DNA of 5,298 bases from Desulfovibrio sp. (GTDB lineage: Bacteria > Desulfobacterota > Desulfovibrionia > Desulfovibrionales > Desulfovibrionaceae). The notes under the pieces are model-generated. The model had not been told where the DNA came from. It did no database searches and was given only the letters and a program-made list of their open reading frames with translations. The position numbers and the translations under genes are program-made. Where the stretch lies: the NCBI GenBank assembly GCA_022837365.1, contig JALHHV010000122.1, positions 1 to 5,298 of the forward strand, in the 5' to 3' direction. The first letter of the stretch is position 1. The number at the start of each line of letters is the position of its first letter. Positions 1 to 4,843 of this stretch are shown in pieces.

Positions 1-79
1 CGCGCTCGTGGGTGCGGTCGACCTCCTCGGCGATCTCAGAGAACCGCGCCTTGACCTCGGACAGCGGAAGAGTGCTCAT
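1..79 (-). CDS. Phd/YefM-type antitoxin, N-terminus (runs off the window)
   Basis: The minus strand from an ATG at 79-77 reads MSTLPLSEVKARFSEIAEEV followed by DRTHER, then leaves the window. The pattern of a short strand (STLPLSEVKARF), a helix (SEIAEEV) and a following basic turn is the N-terminal DNA-binding fold of Phd/YefM antitoxins. In that family the protein neutralises a RelE- or Doc-type toxin and represses its own operon. The toxin would lie outside the window to the left, so a complete toxin-antitoxin pair cannot be confirmed. The start is well supported: a TATAAT box sits 8 nt upstream of the ATG and there is no room for a Shine-Dalgarno, so translation is probably leaderless. 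Only 26 codons are visible. The family call rests on the N-terminal motif alone. Confidence 0.8.
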   Translation of the reverse strand, partial: MSTLPLSEVKARFSEIAEEVDRTHER

Positions 80-116
80 AGACCAATATTATAGTCTAGC
101 GCCAGGGCCCACAATG
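80..116 (-). promoter_or_regulatory. Promoter of the Phd-type antitoxin; leaderless mRNA likely
   Basis: On the minus strand a perfect TATAAT lies at 93-88, with 8 nt between it and the ATG at 79-77. A start of transcription about 7 nt after the box would fall at or next to the ATG, which implies a leaderless transcript, common in actinobacteria. A weak -35 candidate (TTGTGG) lies 15 nt upstream of the box. The AT-rich stretch GACTATAATATTGGTC is a poor palindrome and could also be an autoregulatory operator, but that is inference. Confidence 0.6.
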
Positions 117-119
117 CCC

Positions 120-237
120 GGCGTCGTGTCTGATCGGGTAACGCCTGGTTCAGGCGGACCTTTCCTTCCAACTGCTACCAGATCCAAGCGTTCACCCGTG
201 CCTGCTCCTCCGCTCTCAGTGACAACACACGGAACGC
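120..237 (-). pseudogene. Decayed ribbon-helix-helix gene fragment
   Basis: The minus strand reads FRVLSLRAEEQARVNAWIW, a stop, then QLEGKVRLNQALPDQTRRR. This is recognisably the same protein as the intact RHH gene at 423-716, which has SVRLSAEEQARV, then SWILERLDQES and PPDQTAAR. About a dozen central residues (the VADAKHLP region between the helices) are missing, and a TAG sits in the second helix. At the DNA level TCTGATCGGG (129-138) matches 566-575, and similarity continues through the GGCCTGGTCCAGGCGGAC-like stretch. It is a degraded paralogue and cannot make a functional repressor. Its 5' end overlaps the left edge of repeat copy A, so the two tandem RHH copies flank that repeat. Confidence 0.65.
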
Positions 238-240
238 CTT

Positions 241-255
241 CTGCAACTGCAACCG
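241..255 (+). repeat. Arm-type motif pair, left of core A
   Basis: Two overlapping CTGCAAC units form CTGCAACTGCAACCG, 125 bp left of the core at 381-401. The same 15 bp occur in copy B at 4589-4603, 122 bp from its core. Short direct repeats at fixed distance from a tRNA core are how arm-type integrase sites are arranged. No binding evidence exists here. Confidence 0.55.
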
Positions 256-337
256 TTCGTTTTGCAGGACGCCATCCATGCCGACACACTCGAAGGGCCC
301 GTCTCCTGTATCACCGCAGGTCACGGCCCCGATCTCA

Positions 338-401
338 TGGCGGAGGATGGGGGATTCGAACCCCCGAGGGTTTGTACCCAACACGCTTTCCAATTGCGTG
401 T
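338..401 (-). other. Attachment-site-like core A: tRNA-Ser 3' half
   Basis: On the minus strand this begins with an anticodon-arm hairpin (ACACGC and GCGTGT around the 9-nt loop AATTGGAAA, containing GGA). It continues through the long serine-type variable arm and a perfect T arm (GGGGGTTCGAATCCCCC), ending in acceptor strand CATCCTCC plus G and CCA (340-338). That is a tRNA-Ser(GGA)-like 3' half. No matching 5' acceptor strand (GGAGGATG) or D arm precedes it within the expected 40 nt, so it is not a working tRNA. A bare tRNA 3' half with a symmetric anticodon stem is typical of attP, or of the tRNA-distal junction left by a tyrosine-integrase element. Confidence 0.75.
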
Positions 402-422
402 TCCGGTGTTCGCGGCAGTCGG

Positions 423-716
423 TCAACGTCTATCAGTGCAGGTCAGCGGGGGTCGGCCGACATGGACCGACGTTCCCCGACGCCCACGAACACGAAGGAA
501 CTGCAACCGAAACTGCAACCGGTCCGGAGCCTGCAGTCCCGCCATGTACGCCGTCCGAGCTGCCGTCTGATCGGGAGGGCCTGGTCCAGGCGGACTTTCC
601 TGGTCCAGGCGCTCCAGGATCCAGGATCGCACCAAGGTGGATGCTGGCAGGTGCTTCGCGTCGGCGACGCGCTGCACGCGCGCCTGCTCCTCCGCGCTGA
701 GTCGCACGGAGCACAC
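423..716 (-). CDS. Ribbon-helix-helix (CopG/antitoxin-like) DNA-binding protein
   Basis: From a GTG at 716-714 this encodes 97 residues. Residues 2-40 (CSVRLSAEEQARVQRVADAK, then HLPASTLVRSWILERLDQES) show a short basic strand followed by two helices, the RHH fold of CopG-type repressors and type II antitoxins. Such proteins bind operators as dimers through the strand. The start is uncertain: the frame is open back to a TTG at 764, which would overlap the integrase start, and no clear Shine-Dalgarno is visible. The last 40 or so residues (RLQFRLQFLRV and onward) come from the CTGCAACCG motifs of repeat A, so the natural C-terminus was probably replaced or extended where the gene meets the repeat. 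No toxin partner lies next to it. It is divergent from the integrase, with only about 28 bp between starts, so it may repress int or act as an accessory recombination factor. Confidence 0.65.
   Translation of the reverse strand: MCSVRLSAEEQARVQRVADAKHLPASTLVRSWILERLDQESPPGPGPPDQTAARTAYMAGLQAPDRLQFRLQFLRVRGRRGTSVHVGRPPLTCTDRR
499..521 (+). repeat. Arm-type motif pair, right of core A
   Basis: Two ACTGCAACCG units 12 bp apart lie 97 bp right of core A. Copy B has the same pair at 4844-4866 (one base differs), also exactly 97 bp from its core. The exact spacing, while the DNA between has diverged, argues for functional constraint. Confidence 0.55.
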
Positions 717-1572
717 CTTGGACCGCAACCTGTTCGACGACACGATGAGCACGAAGACACCCAAGACAACGAACAGGACGACCGACAGCTTCTACCGCCG
801 TCTGCGCGAGTGGTTCACCGTCTTCCTGCCCCGACAGCGCGGCGCGAGCCCGCACACGATCACCTCATGCCGCCACACCTGGAACATGCTTCTGGGCTAC
901 GTCGCCGAGACCCGCGGAGTGCCGCTGAGCAAGATCACCTTCACGGTCCTCGACCGGGCATGTGTGATCGGGTTCCTCGACCACACGAGGGACACGCGAG
1001 GGTGGACAGCCGCGACCTACAACCAGCGACCGGCCTGCATCCGCTCCTTCTTCACGTACGCCGCGACCGCCGAGCCGACGCTGGCCATGCATCTGGTCGA
1101 CCTCAGCGGCATCCCCCAGCTGAAGGCACCTGTCACGCCGACGATCCGCTACCTGACGACCACCGCGATCACCGCGCTGCTGGCCACGCCCGACCCCACC
1201 ACCAAGAAGGGGCTACGAGACCAGTTCTTCATGATCCTGATGTATGACCTGGCCGGCCGAGACGCTGAGATGCTTGCCCTGACTCCCGCAGACATCGACA
1301 CCAAGCGGCTCACCGTGGACCTGATCGGGAAGGGCTCCAAACCCCGCCGACCGCCCATCACCACCGAGACCGCGGCCCACTACCGACGCTACACAGCCGC
1401 ACTCCACGCCAACCCCGAGCCCGGCCAGCCGCTGTTCTACACCGTCCATGCGCACCGTAAGACGACGATGTCCGATGACAACGTCGCCCGCTTCCTCCGC
1501 CAGCACGCCGCCGAGGCACGCAAGACCTGTCCCGATATCCCCGAGAACGTCCACCCGCACATGCTGCGCCAC

Positions 1573-1601
1573 TGATCTGTGTCAAGAATTCTGGACGGGT
1601 C
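1573..1601. repeat. IS terminal inverted repeat (left in window, 3' of orfB)
   Basis: It begins TGATCTGTGTCAAG and pairs imperfectly with the complement of 2830-2858. The first bases supply the TGA stop that ends the truncated integrase. The target copy CAC lies directly outside at 1570-1572. Confidence 0.85.
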
Positions 1602-1618
1602 TGTAGTGGTTTTCTGGG

Positions 1619-2461
1619 TCAGGCCGCCAGGGTGGCGGCGGTGGGGGCGAGTGACTCGAGCAGGGCTCGGGCGGGGGTGCGGTAGCCGAGGGCCGAGTGG
1701 GCGCGGATCCGGTTGTAGAACACCTCGATGTACTCCCTGACCGCGGTGATCGCGTGTTCCCGGGTGTACCAGGTGTGCAGGTAGAACATTTCGTTCTTCA
1801 ACGCGGCGAAGAATGACTCGGCGACCGCGTTGTCCCAACACACCCCGGTCCGTCCCACACTCCGCCGAATATTGTTCTTCGTGCAGAATGTCGCGAATTC
1901 GCGAGACGTGTATTGTGCGCCTTTGTCGGAATGGAATATCGCATTGTGGTGTACCCTCCCGGACCGGATCGCGGAGTCCAATGCGTCGGTGACCAGGGTG
2001 GTGCGCATGTGGTCGGCCAGCGCGTACCCGATGACCATGCGGGTGGCCAGGTCGATCACGGTGGCGAGGTAGACCCACCCCTCAGCGGTGCGCAGGTAGG
2101 TGATGTCCCCCACCAGCCGGGAACCCGGGACACCACCGGGGGCGAAGTCCCGCCCGATGAGGTCCGTGGCCGGCGTCGGGTCCTTCCCGGGCACCGTGGT
2201 GCGCTTGTAGGGCCGCGGTTGCACCGCCACCAGGTTGTTGGCCCGCATGATGGCGGCCACGAACCCCACCGAGCACGGGTGGCCCTGGGAGTTCAGGATC
2301 CCGGTGATGGTCCGGCACCCCGCCCGCCCCCGCTGCCGGGTGAACTCCTTCTTCACCAGCTCGGTGTACTTCGCCCGCCGCGCCGCCGTCGCGGTCACTT
2401 CCTCCGCGGCACTCTGCCAGGCGTAGAACGAGGACCGTGCCACGCCCAACAGCCGGCACAT
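1619..2461 (-). CDS. IS3-family transposase OrfB (DDE catalytic subunit)
   Basis: From ATG 2461 this encodes 280 residues; the frame is open upstream of that ATG into the end of orfA. It is the catalytic part of the transposase and acts on the IS ends. The N-terminal MCRLLGVARSSFYAW is the usual start of the HTH_21 region. The integrase-core (rve) domain carries the acidic triad: Asp119 (VGDITYL), Asp179 (FHSDKGAQYTS) and Glu215 (WDNAVAESFFAALKNE), giving the D-D-35-E spacing of the IS3 family. The C-terminal YIEVFYNRIRAHSALGY motif is also present. No frameshift or stop is seen. It is in the -1 frame relative to orfA, and the main product should be the OrfAB fusion of about 395 residues. Confidence 0.93.
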   Translation of the reverse strand: MCRLLGVARSSFYAWQSAAEEVTATAARRAKYTELVKKEFTRQRGRAGCRTITGILNSQGHPCSVGFVAAIMRANNLVAVQPRPYKRTTVPGKDPTPATDLIGRDFAPGGVPGSRLVGDITYLRTAEGWVYLATVIDLATRMVIGYALADHMRTTLVTDALDSAIRSGRVHHNAIFHSDKGAQYTSREFATFCTKNNIRRSVGRTGVCWDNAVAESFFAALKNEMFYLHTWYTREHAITAVREYIEVFYNRIRAHSALGYRTPARALLESLAPTAATLAA

Positions 2462-2514
2462 CCACGCGATCGGGTAGGTGGCCTTCTCCGCCTCGATCAG
2501 GGCTGATTTCTCAT

Positions 2515-2805
2515 TCAGTCCTGCGTCCGGGCGAAGAAGGCCGCTGCTTTTTTCAGGAACTCGTTCTCCATCCGCAGCTTCCGGTTCTCCGCCTCGATAC
2601 GGGCCATCCTCGCCCGATCGAATTCCGTGACCTCGGGCTCCGGGTCAGGGTGATCCTGTTTCCACAAATGCACCCAGTTCCCCAGCGTGCCCTCATTGAT
2701 CCCGAGGTCCCGGGCGACCTGGGCGATCGGTTGCCCGGTCTGCACGACCATCTGAACTGCCTCGTCCTTGAACTGGGCGCTATAACGCCGCCGACTCGTT
2801 GACAT
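2515..2805 (-). CDS. IS3-family OrfA (HTH DNA-binding subunit)
   Basis: This encodes 96 residues from ATG 2805 and contributes end-recognition to the transposase. Residues 8-50 (YSAQFKDEAVQMVVQTGQPI, then AQVARDLGINEGTLGNWVHL) form the HTH_Tnp_1 helix-turn-helix. Residues 67-92 (RMARIEAENRKLRMENEFLK) form a heptad leucine zipper used for multimerisation. This start was chosen over an upstream in-frame GTG near 2859 because GGAGAGG (2820-2814) lies 8 nt before ATG 2805, and the upstream option would begin inside the terminal repeat. The 3' end overlaps the orfB frame at the slippery site. Confidence 0.92.
   Translation of the reverse strand: MSTSRRRYSAQFKDEAVQMVVQTGQPIAQVARDLGINEGTLGNWVHLWKQDHPDPEPEVTEFDRARMARIEAENRKLRMENEFLKKAAAFFARTQD
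2547..2553 (-). promoter_or_regulatory. Programmed -1 frameshift site A6G of the IS
   Basis: The minus strand reads CTGAAAAAAGCA within the orfA codons Leu-Lys-Lys-Ala. A slip of -1 on AAAAAAG joins orfA to the orfB frame, which is open from there (SSGLLRPDAGLNEKSALIEA, then EKATYPIAWMCRLL). This is the classic IS3-family signal for making the OrfAB transposase. The frame arithmetic (orfA to orfB is -1) agrees. Confidence 0.85.
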
Positions 2806-2813
2806 GCGGACAT

Positions 2814-2820
2814 CCTCTCC
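2814..2820 (-). promoter_or_regulatory. Ribosome binding site of orfA
   Basis: GGAGAGG on the minus strand lies 8 nt before ATG 2805. It is the best ribosome binding site inside the IS and decides the orfA start. Confidence 0.7.
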
Positions 2821-2829
2821 ATTCGCGAG

Positions 2830-2858
2830 GACCTGTCCAAGAACCTTGGTACACCTCA
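2830..2858. repeat. IS terminal inverted repeat (right in window, 5' of orfA)
   Basis: Its complement begins TGAGGTGTACCAAG and matches the left repeat at 20 of 29 positions. CCAAG-AAC-CTTGG inside it is a small hairpin. The second target copy CAC follows at 2859-2861. Confidence 0.85.
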
Positions 2859-3106
2859 CACTCCCTGGCGATGCACCTCTACCAGGCGGGAATGCCGCTT
2901 GCGCTACTCACCGAATGGCTCGGACACACCGACCCCGAAACGACCCTCATCTACGCCCACGCCGACCGCGAGATGAAACGCCAGGCACTCGCGAAGGCCA
3001 CCGGCGGCATCAGCGCCGGCCCGCCGCCACTGCCGATCTGGCACGACCGGGAAGACATCATCCAACAGCTGTGCGGACTCACCAACTGAGCTCGCTAACC
3101 CGATGA

Positions 3107-3127
3107 CCGGCAGGACACCCCTGCCGG
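3107..3127 (+). terminator. Hairpin after the integrase (possible terminator)
   Basis: CCGGCAGG and CCTGCCGG form a perfect 8-bp GC-rich stem around the loop ACACC, 17 nt after the integrase stop. There is no T-tract, so it would be a non-canonical intrinsic terminator of the kind proposed for actinobacteria. It would separate integrase transcription from the toxin-antitoxin genes. Confidence 0.5.
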
Positions 3128-3165
3128 CCCCTCCAGGTCACACGGGCGGCTCCCAGGGCGTTGGG

Positions 3166-3193
3166 TTGCCGTTATTGCAGTTACGGATAGCAT
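3166..3193 (+). promoter_or_regulatory. Possible promoter of the HTH-PIN operon
   Basis: TTGCCG (3166-3171) and TAGCAT (3188-3193) are 16 bp apart. If used, transcription would start at about 3200, directly at the second ATG (3201), which would make a leaderless message. The -10 match is only moderate, so this is a weak call. Confidence 0.3.
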
Positions 3194-3581
3194 GGAGGAC
3201 ATGGCAACCCGCGCGCTCACGACCATCCTCGACCCGGTCGACCCGACCGTCCGGTCCGACGCGAAGAACCTGGCCGAGCGGCTCAGCGGCGACACCCCGG
3301 TCGAGGCCGCCGTGCGCGCGATGCTCGACGACGTCGCCCACGGCGCACGCGTGGTCATGCTCCGCGCCGAGGACGAAGTCACCCCCGCTGAGGCTGCCGA
3401 CCTCCTCGGTGTCACCCGCCAGTTCGTCGACCGGCTCTGCGAGGACGGCGTACTTGCCTTTCGGCGCCTGCCCGGCAGTCGCCACCGCCGCATCCGCGTC
3501 CAGGACGTCGTGGGTGTCGCCGCCGAGCGCGAGCAGCGCCGCGCCGGGGGCGACGCGATCCGCGCCGCAATCGGGGAGTAG
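3192..3581 (+). CDS. HTH (excisionase-type) antitoxin paired with a PIN-domain toxin
   Basis: This encodes 129 residues from ATG 3192, or 126 from ATG 3201. GGAGG (3194-3198) is too close to 3201 to serve well as a ribosome site, so the start is open between the two. Residues 61-107 (DEVTPAEAADLLGVTRQFVD, then RLCEDGVLAFRRLPGSRHRR, then IRVQDVV) form a MerR/excisionase-like winged helix-turn-helix (HTH_17 type), including the typical wing with an Arg/His-rich turn before the second strand. The N-terminal 55 residues are helical and probably mediate dimerisation. A PIN-domain gene starts 4 nt after the stop, so the two are cotranscribed. In such pairs the HTH protein binds its own promoter and blocks the nuclease. 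Alone it could be mistaken for an integrase-associated excisionase, and the nearby integrase makes that a real alternative, but the tight coupling to a PIN gene favours antitoxin. Confidence 0.8.
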   Translation: MEDMATRALTTILDPVDPTVRSDAKNLAERLSGDTPVEAAVRAMLDDVAHGARVVMLRAEDEVTPAEAADLLGVTRQFVDRLCEDGVLAFRRLPGSRHRRIRVQDVVGVAAEREQRRAGGDAIRAAIGE

Positions 3582-3585
3582 CCCG

Positions 3586-4177
3586 GTGGCCCGTCTGCAG
3601 CGGGTCTTCATCGACACCAGCGAGCTGTTCCCGTTCACGATCATGGACGTGCTGCTCACTCTGTCCGAAGACTTCCTGTTCACCTGGGTCTGGACCGACG
3701 AGCTCCTCGACGAGTGGGAGGAAGTCATCGTCCGCGAGGGCAAGCGCACCCCGGAATCGGCTGCCTCGGTGGCGGCCGCAGTGCGCGCCCACTTCAGCCG
3801 GTACCGCATCGATCCCGCCCTCTACCGCGACAAGATCACCGACGACCTCTCGCCCGACCCCGACGACCGCGTGCACGCCGCCGCAGCGATCTACGGCGAC
3901 GTCGACGTGCCGCTCACCCAGAACCTGAAGCACCTGCGCACCAAGCCGGTCCTGGCCGCCGGCGTCAAGGGTCACAACCTCGGACGAGTTCCTCTGCGCG
4001 CTGTTCACACATCGCCGTCAGGGCGTCCTCGAGTCGTTCACCCGTGCGGCGGACACCAAGAAGAACCCGCCAACGACGCCCGACGAGCTGGCCAAGAACA
4101 TCGCCACTGCGGGTGCACCACGGTTCGCCGAGCGCGTACGCACGCACCTGGCGCGCCGACTGGACCCACAGACGTAA
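3586..4177 (+). pseudogene. PIN-domain RNase toxin, frameshifted
   Basis: The gene starts at GTG 3586, 7 nt after GGGGAG and 4 nt after the antitoxin stop. PIN domains are metal-dependent ribonucleases, and here the target RNA is unknown. Visible acidic sites are Asp10 (VFIDTSEL), Glu39/Glu43 (WTDELLDEWEEV), Asp93/Asp94 (DPDDRVHAAAAI) and Thr111/Asn113 (PLTQNLKHL). The conserved frame ends after residue 128: a G run (3969-3971) has one base too many, and the natural continuation lies in the next frame (VTTSDEFLCALFTHRRQGVL, and on to HLARRLDPQT with TAA 4175-4177). Removing one G gives 196 residues, a normal length for this family. As it stands, translation continues in the wrong frame to a TAA at 4297, giving a 237-residue chimera whose last 109 residues are nonsense. 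The catalytic core is upstream of the lesion, so residual activity is possible. A sequencing error remains an alternative. Confidence 0.85.
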
Positions 4178-4194
4178 GAACCGGTCGCCCGGAC

Positions 4195-4255
4195 TATCCC
4201 GATCAGCGAACGCGTCTACGCAGGTCACGGACCTCTTCACGCAGGAATCGGGATA
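4195..4255. repeat. Spaced inverted repeat TATCCCGAT / ATCGGGATA
   Basis: TATCCCGAT (4195-4203) and its exact complement ATCGGGATA (4247-4255) lie 43 bp apart. These are the same half-sites that make up the palindrome at 4279-4300, so the 110-bp gap between the PIN gene and the yhcG fragment holds four copies. They may be operator half-sites. Looping or hairpin formation is also possible. Confidence 0.6.
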
Positions 4256-4278
4256 ACCCGAGAGTCGGAACAATCCTC

Positions 4279-4300
4279 GTTATCCCGACGTCGGGATAAC
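4279..4300. promoter_or_regulatory. Perfect 22-bp palindrome, HipB-like operator geometry
   Basis: GTTATCCCGAC is followed directly by its exact complement GTCGGGATAAC. The centre reads TATCC-N8-GGATA, which is the published consensus geometry for HipB operators (XRE-family antitoxin of HipA). No HipB-like or other XRE gene is in the window, so the cognate regulator is unknown. The palindrome directly abuts the headless yhcG fragment, so the gene it once controlled has probably been lost. It can also form a hairpin, but without a T-tract it is unlikely to be a terminator. Confidence 0.6.
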
Positions 4301-4571
4301 ATCGACCTGCTCTTCTTCAACTGGGACCAGTCGCGCTTCGTCGCTATCGAGCTCAAGATCGGCCAGTTTGCGCCCGAGCACATCGGCCAGCTCGGCTTCT
4401 ACGTCAGCTGGGTCGACGGCAACCTCCGCGTTCCTGAGCGTCACGCCCCCACCATCGGGATCCTGCTGTGCGCAGGACGCAACGACAATGTCGTCCGATA
4501 CTCCCTCGCCGGCACCAACCAACCCCTCGCTGTCGCCGACTACACCTACGACACCCTGCCTCAGGCCGCCC
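4301..4571 (+). pseudogene. DUF1016/YhcG-type PD-(D/E)XK nuclease, C-terminal fragment
   Basis: The frame reads IDLLFFNWDQSRFVAIELKI, then GQFAPEHIGQLGFYVSWVDG, and on to TIGILLCAGRNDNVVRYSLA and VADYTYDTLPQAARD. This is the nuclease half of the DUF1016/YhcG family (YhcG_C, PF06250). The PD-(D/E)XK residues are visible as the Asp of IDLLFF and Glu-x-Lys in IELKIG. The family is normally over 300 residues with an N-terminal DUF1016_N domain, which is absent here. No ATG, GTG or TTG lies in frame upstream as far as the PIN gene stop. The left break is at the edge of the 22-bp palindrome. On the right, family similarity ends at the first base of repeat B, and the frame then runs through the repeat to a TAG at 4688. 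So it is truncated at both ends and cannot be functional. In other genomes such proteins lie in defence or mobile islands. Confidence 0.85.
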
Positions 4572-4588
4572 GTGACAACACACGCCTA

Positions 4589-4603
4589 CTGCAACTGCAA
4601 CCG
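4589..4603 (+). repeat. Arm-type motif pair, left of core B
   Basis: CTGCAACTGCAACCG is identical to 241-255 and lies 122 bp from core B. Confidence 0.55.
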
Positions 4604-4682
4604 GTTGTTGGAGGCCAGCGTCCAGCCAGAAGAACCGAAGGGCCCGTCTGCTGCATCACTGCAGGTCACGGGCCCGTCCTCA

Positions 4683-4746
4683 TGGCGTAGGATGGGGGAT
4701 TCGAACCCCCGAGGGCTTGCACCCAACACGCGTTCCAATCGCGTGT
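4683..4746 (-). other. Attachment-site-like core B: tRNA-Ser 3' half
   Basis: The minus strand reads ACACGC, loop GATTGGAAC, GCGTGT, then a variable arm, the perfect T arm and CATCCTAC-G-CCA. The two cores share ATTGGAA between the same 6-bp inverted arms. No complementary acceptor 5' strand or D arm precedes it, and the acceptor strand differs from copy A at one base (CCTAC against CCTCC), so it is not a functional tRNA gene. The inverted arms around a short constant stretch in the anticodon loop fit the crossover site of tRNA-targeting tyrosine integrases. Confidence 0.75.
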
Positions 4747-4843
4747 TCCGGTGTCTGTGGGAGCCGGCCATCGTCCATCCGTGCAGCTCAGGGACAGTGA
4801 GCCGACATGGTCCGACGCTGTCCGACGTCGGCGAACATGGAGG

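Larger units (their letters stand above)
219..521. repeat. Long direct repeat, copy A (tRNA-Ser 3' half plus arm motifs)
   Basis: This segment is repeated in the same orientation at 4572-4866. Both copies open with GTGACAACACACG, then CTGCAACTGCAACCG, a shared CGAAGGGCCCGTCT block, a 27-bp identical block (344-370 here, 4689-4715 in copy B), the core at 381-401, CCGACATGG, and a closing pair of CTGCAACCG motifs. Identity is patchy: long exact blocks alternate with diverged stretches and small indels, so this is an old or selectively conserved duplication. The conserved order of tRNA 3' half, core and flanking motifs suggests an integrase attachment site with both arms. The open reading frames crossing it are by-products of the tRNA sequence. 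Confidence 0.85.
1573..2858 (-). mobile_element. Complete IS3-family insertion sequence, 1286 bp
   Basis: The element has imperfect 29-bp terminal inverted repeats starting TGA (1573-1601 and 2830-2858; 20 of 29 positions match by my count) and 5'-TG...CA-3' ends. It is flanked by a 3-bp direct repeat CAC (1570-1572 and 2859-2861) that restores the integrase frame when one copy is removed. Inside are orfA and orfB on the minus strand, linked by an A6G slippery site, which is the standard IS3-family plan. Length, target duplication and DDE spacing all fit. All parts look intact, so it may still be active and is probably a recent arrival. I cannot name the specific IS or subgroup. Confidence 0.95.
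745..3089 (+). pseudogene. Tyrosine recombinase/integrase, split by an IS3-family element
   Basis: The gene runs 745-1572 and resumes in frame at 2862-3089. Removing the insertion and one target copy restores 351 residues. It would catalyse site-specific strand exchange through a 3'-phosphotyrosine. The N-terminal part (about 15-125, with FTVFLPRQRGASPHTITSCR) is a SAM-like core-binding domain. The catalytic domain shows Arg172 (DLAGRDAEML), Lys197 (GKGSKP), the His272-x-x-Arg275-His276 box (HPHMLRH), and after the IS, His298 (LGHTDPETT) and the nucleophile Tyr307 (LIYAHAD). All catalytic residues exist, but on two sides of the IS. The upstream half stops at a TGA made by the IS end directly after His276, so its product lacks the tyrosine. 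ATG 745 has no clear Shine-Dalgarno; a TTG at 718 with GGAG upstream is an alternative start. The gene points away from att-like copy A and is its likely cognate enzyme. Recombinase-in-trio proteins are similar, but no partner recombinases are present. Confidence 0.9.

Noticed and set aside
338..420. Functional tRNA-Ser genes at the two tRNA-like sites
   Set aside because: Neither copy has a 5' acceptor strand or D arm in the required distance, and the loops carry 9 nt between the 6-bp inverted arms; only 3' halves exist.
262..700. Open frames with GGFEPPR or MGDSNPRG-type peptides across copies A and B (also 4368-5054)
   Set aside because: These peptides are the well-known translation of the tRNA T-arm region read antisense; the frames are not genes.
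12..1247. Long plus-strand frame of 411 codons
   Set aside because: It crosses the RHH genes, repeat A and the integrase in a different frame and matches no family; it is a high-GC shadow.
1437..2506. Other long frames within the IS on both strands
   Set aside because: The IS coding content is fully explained by orfA, orfB and the A6G frameshift.
745..3089. Recombinase-in-trio (RIT) element
   Set aside because: The integrase resembles members of that broad group, but only one recombinase gene is present and the tRNA-associated repeats fit an integrative element better.
3138..4008. Long minus-strand frames opposite the HTH-PIN pair
   Set aside because: They are composition-driven shadows of the two recognisable plus-strand genes.
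4279..4300. Intrinsic terminator of the toxin operon
   Set aside because: The perfect palindrome has no loop and no following T-tract, and its half-sites recur at a distance upstream, which fits a protein-binding site better.
4178..4300. In-frame continuation joining the PIN C-terminus to the yhcG fragment as one fusion
   Set aside because: A TAA at 4175-4177 separates them, there is no start codon after it, and the intervening peptide has no recognisable similarity.
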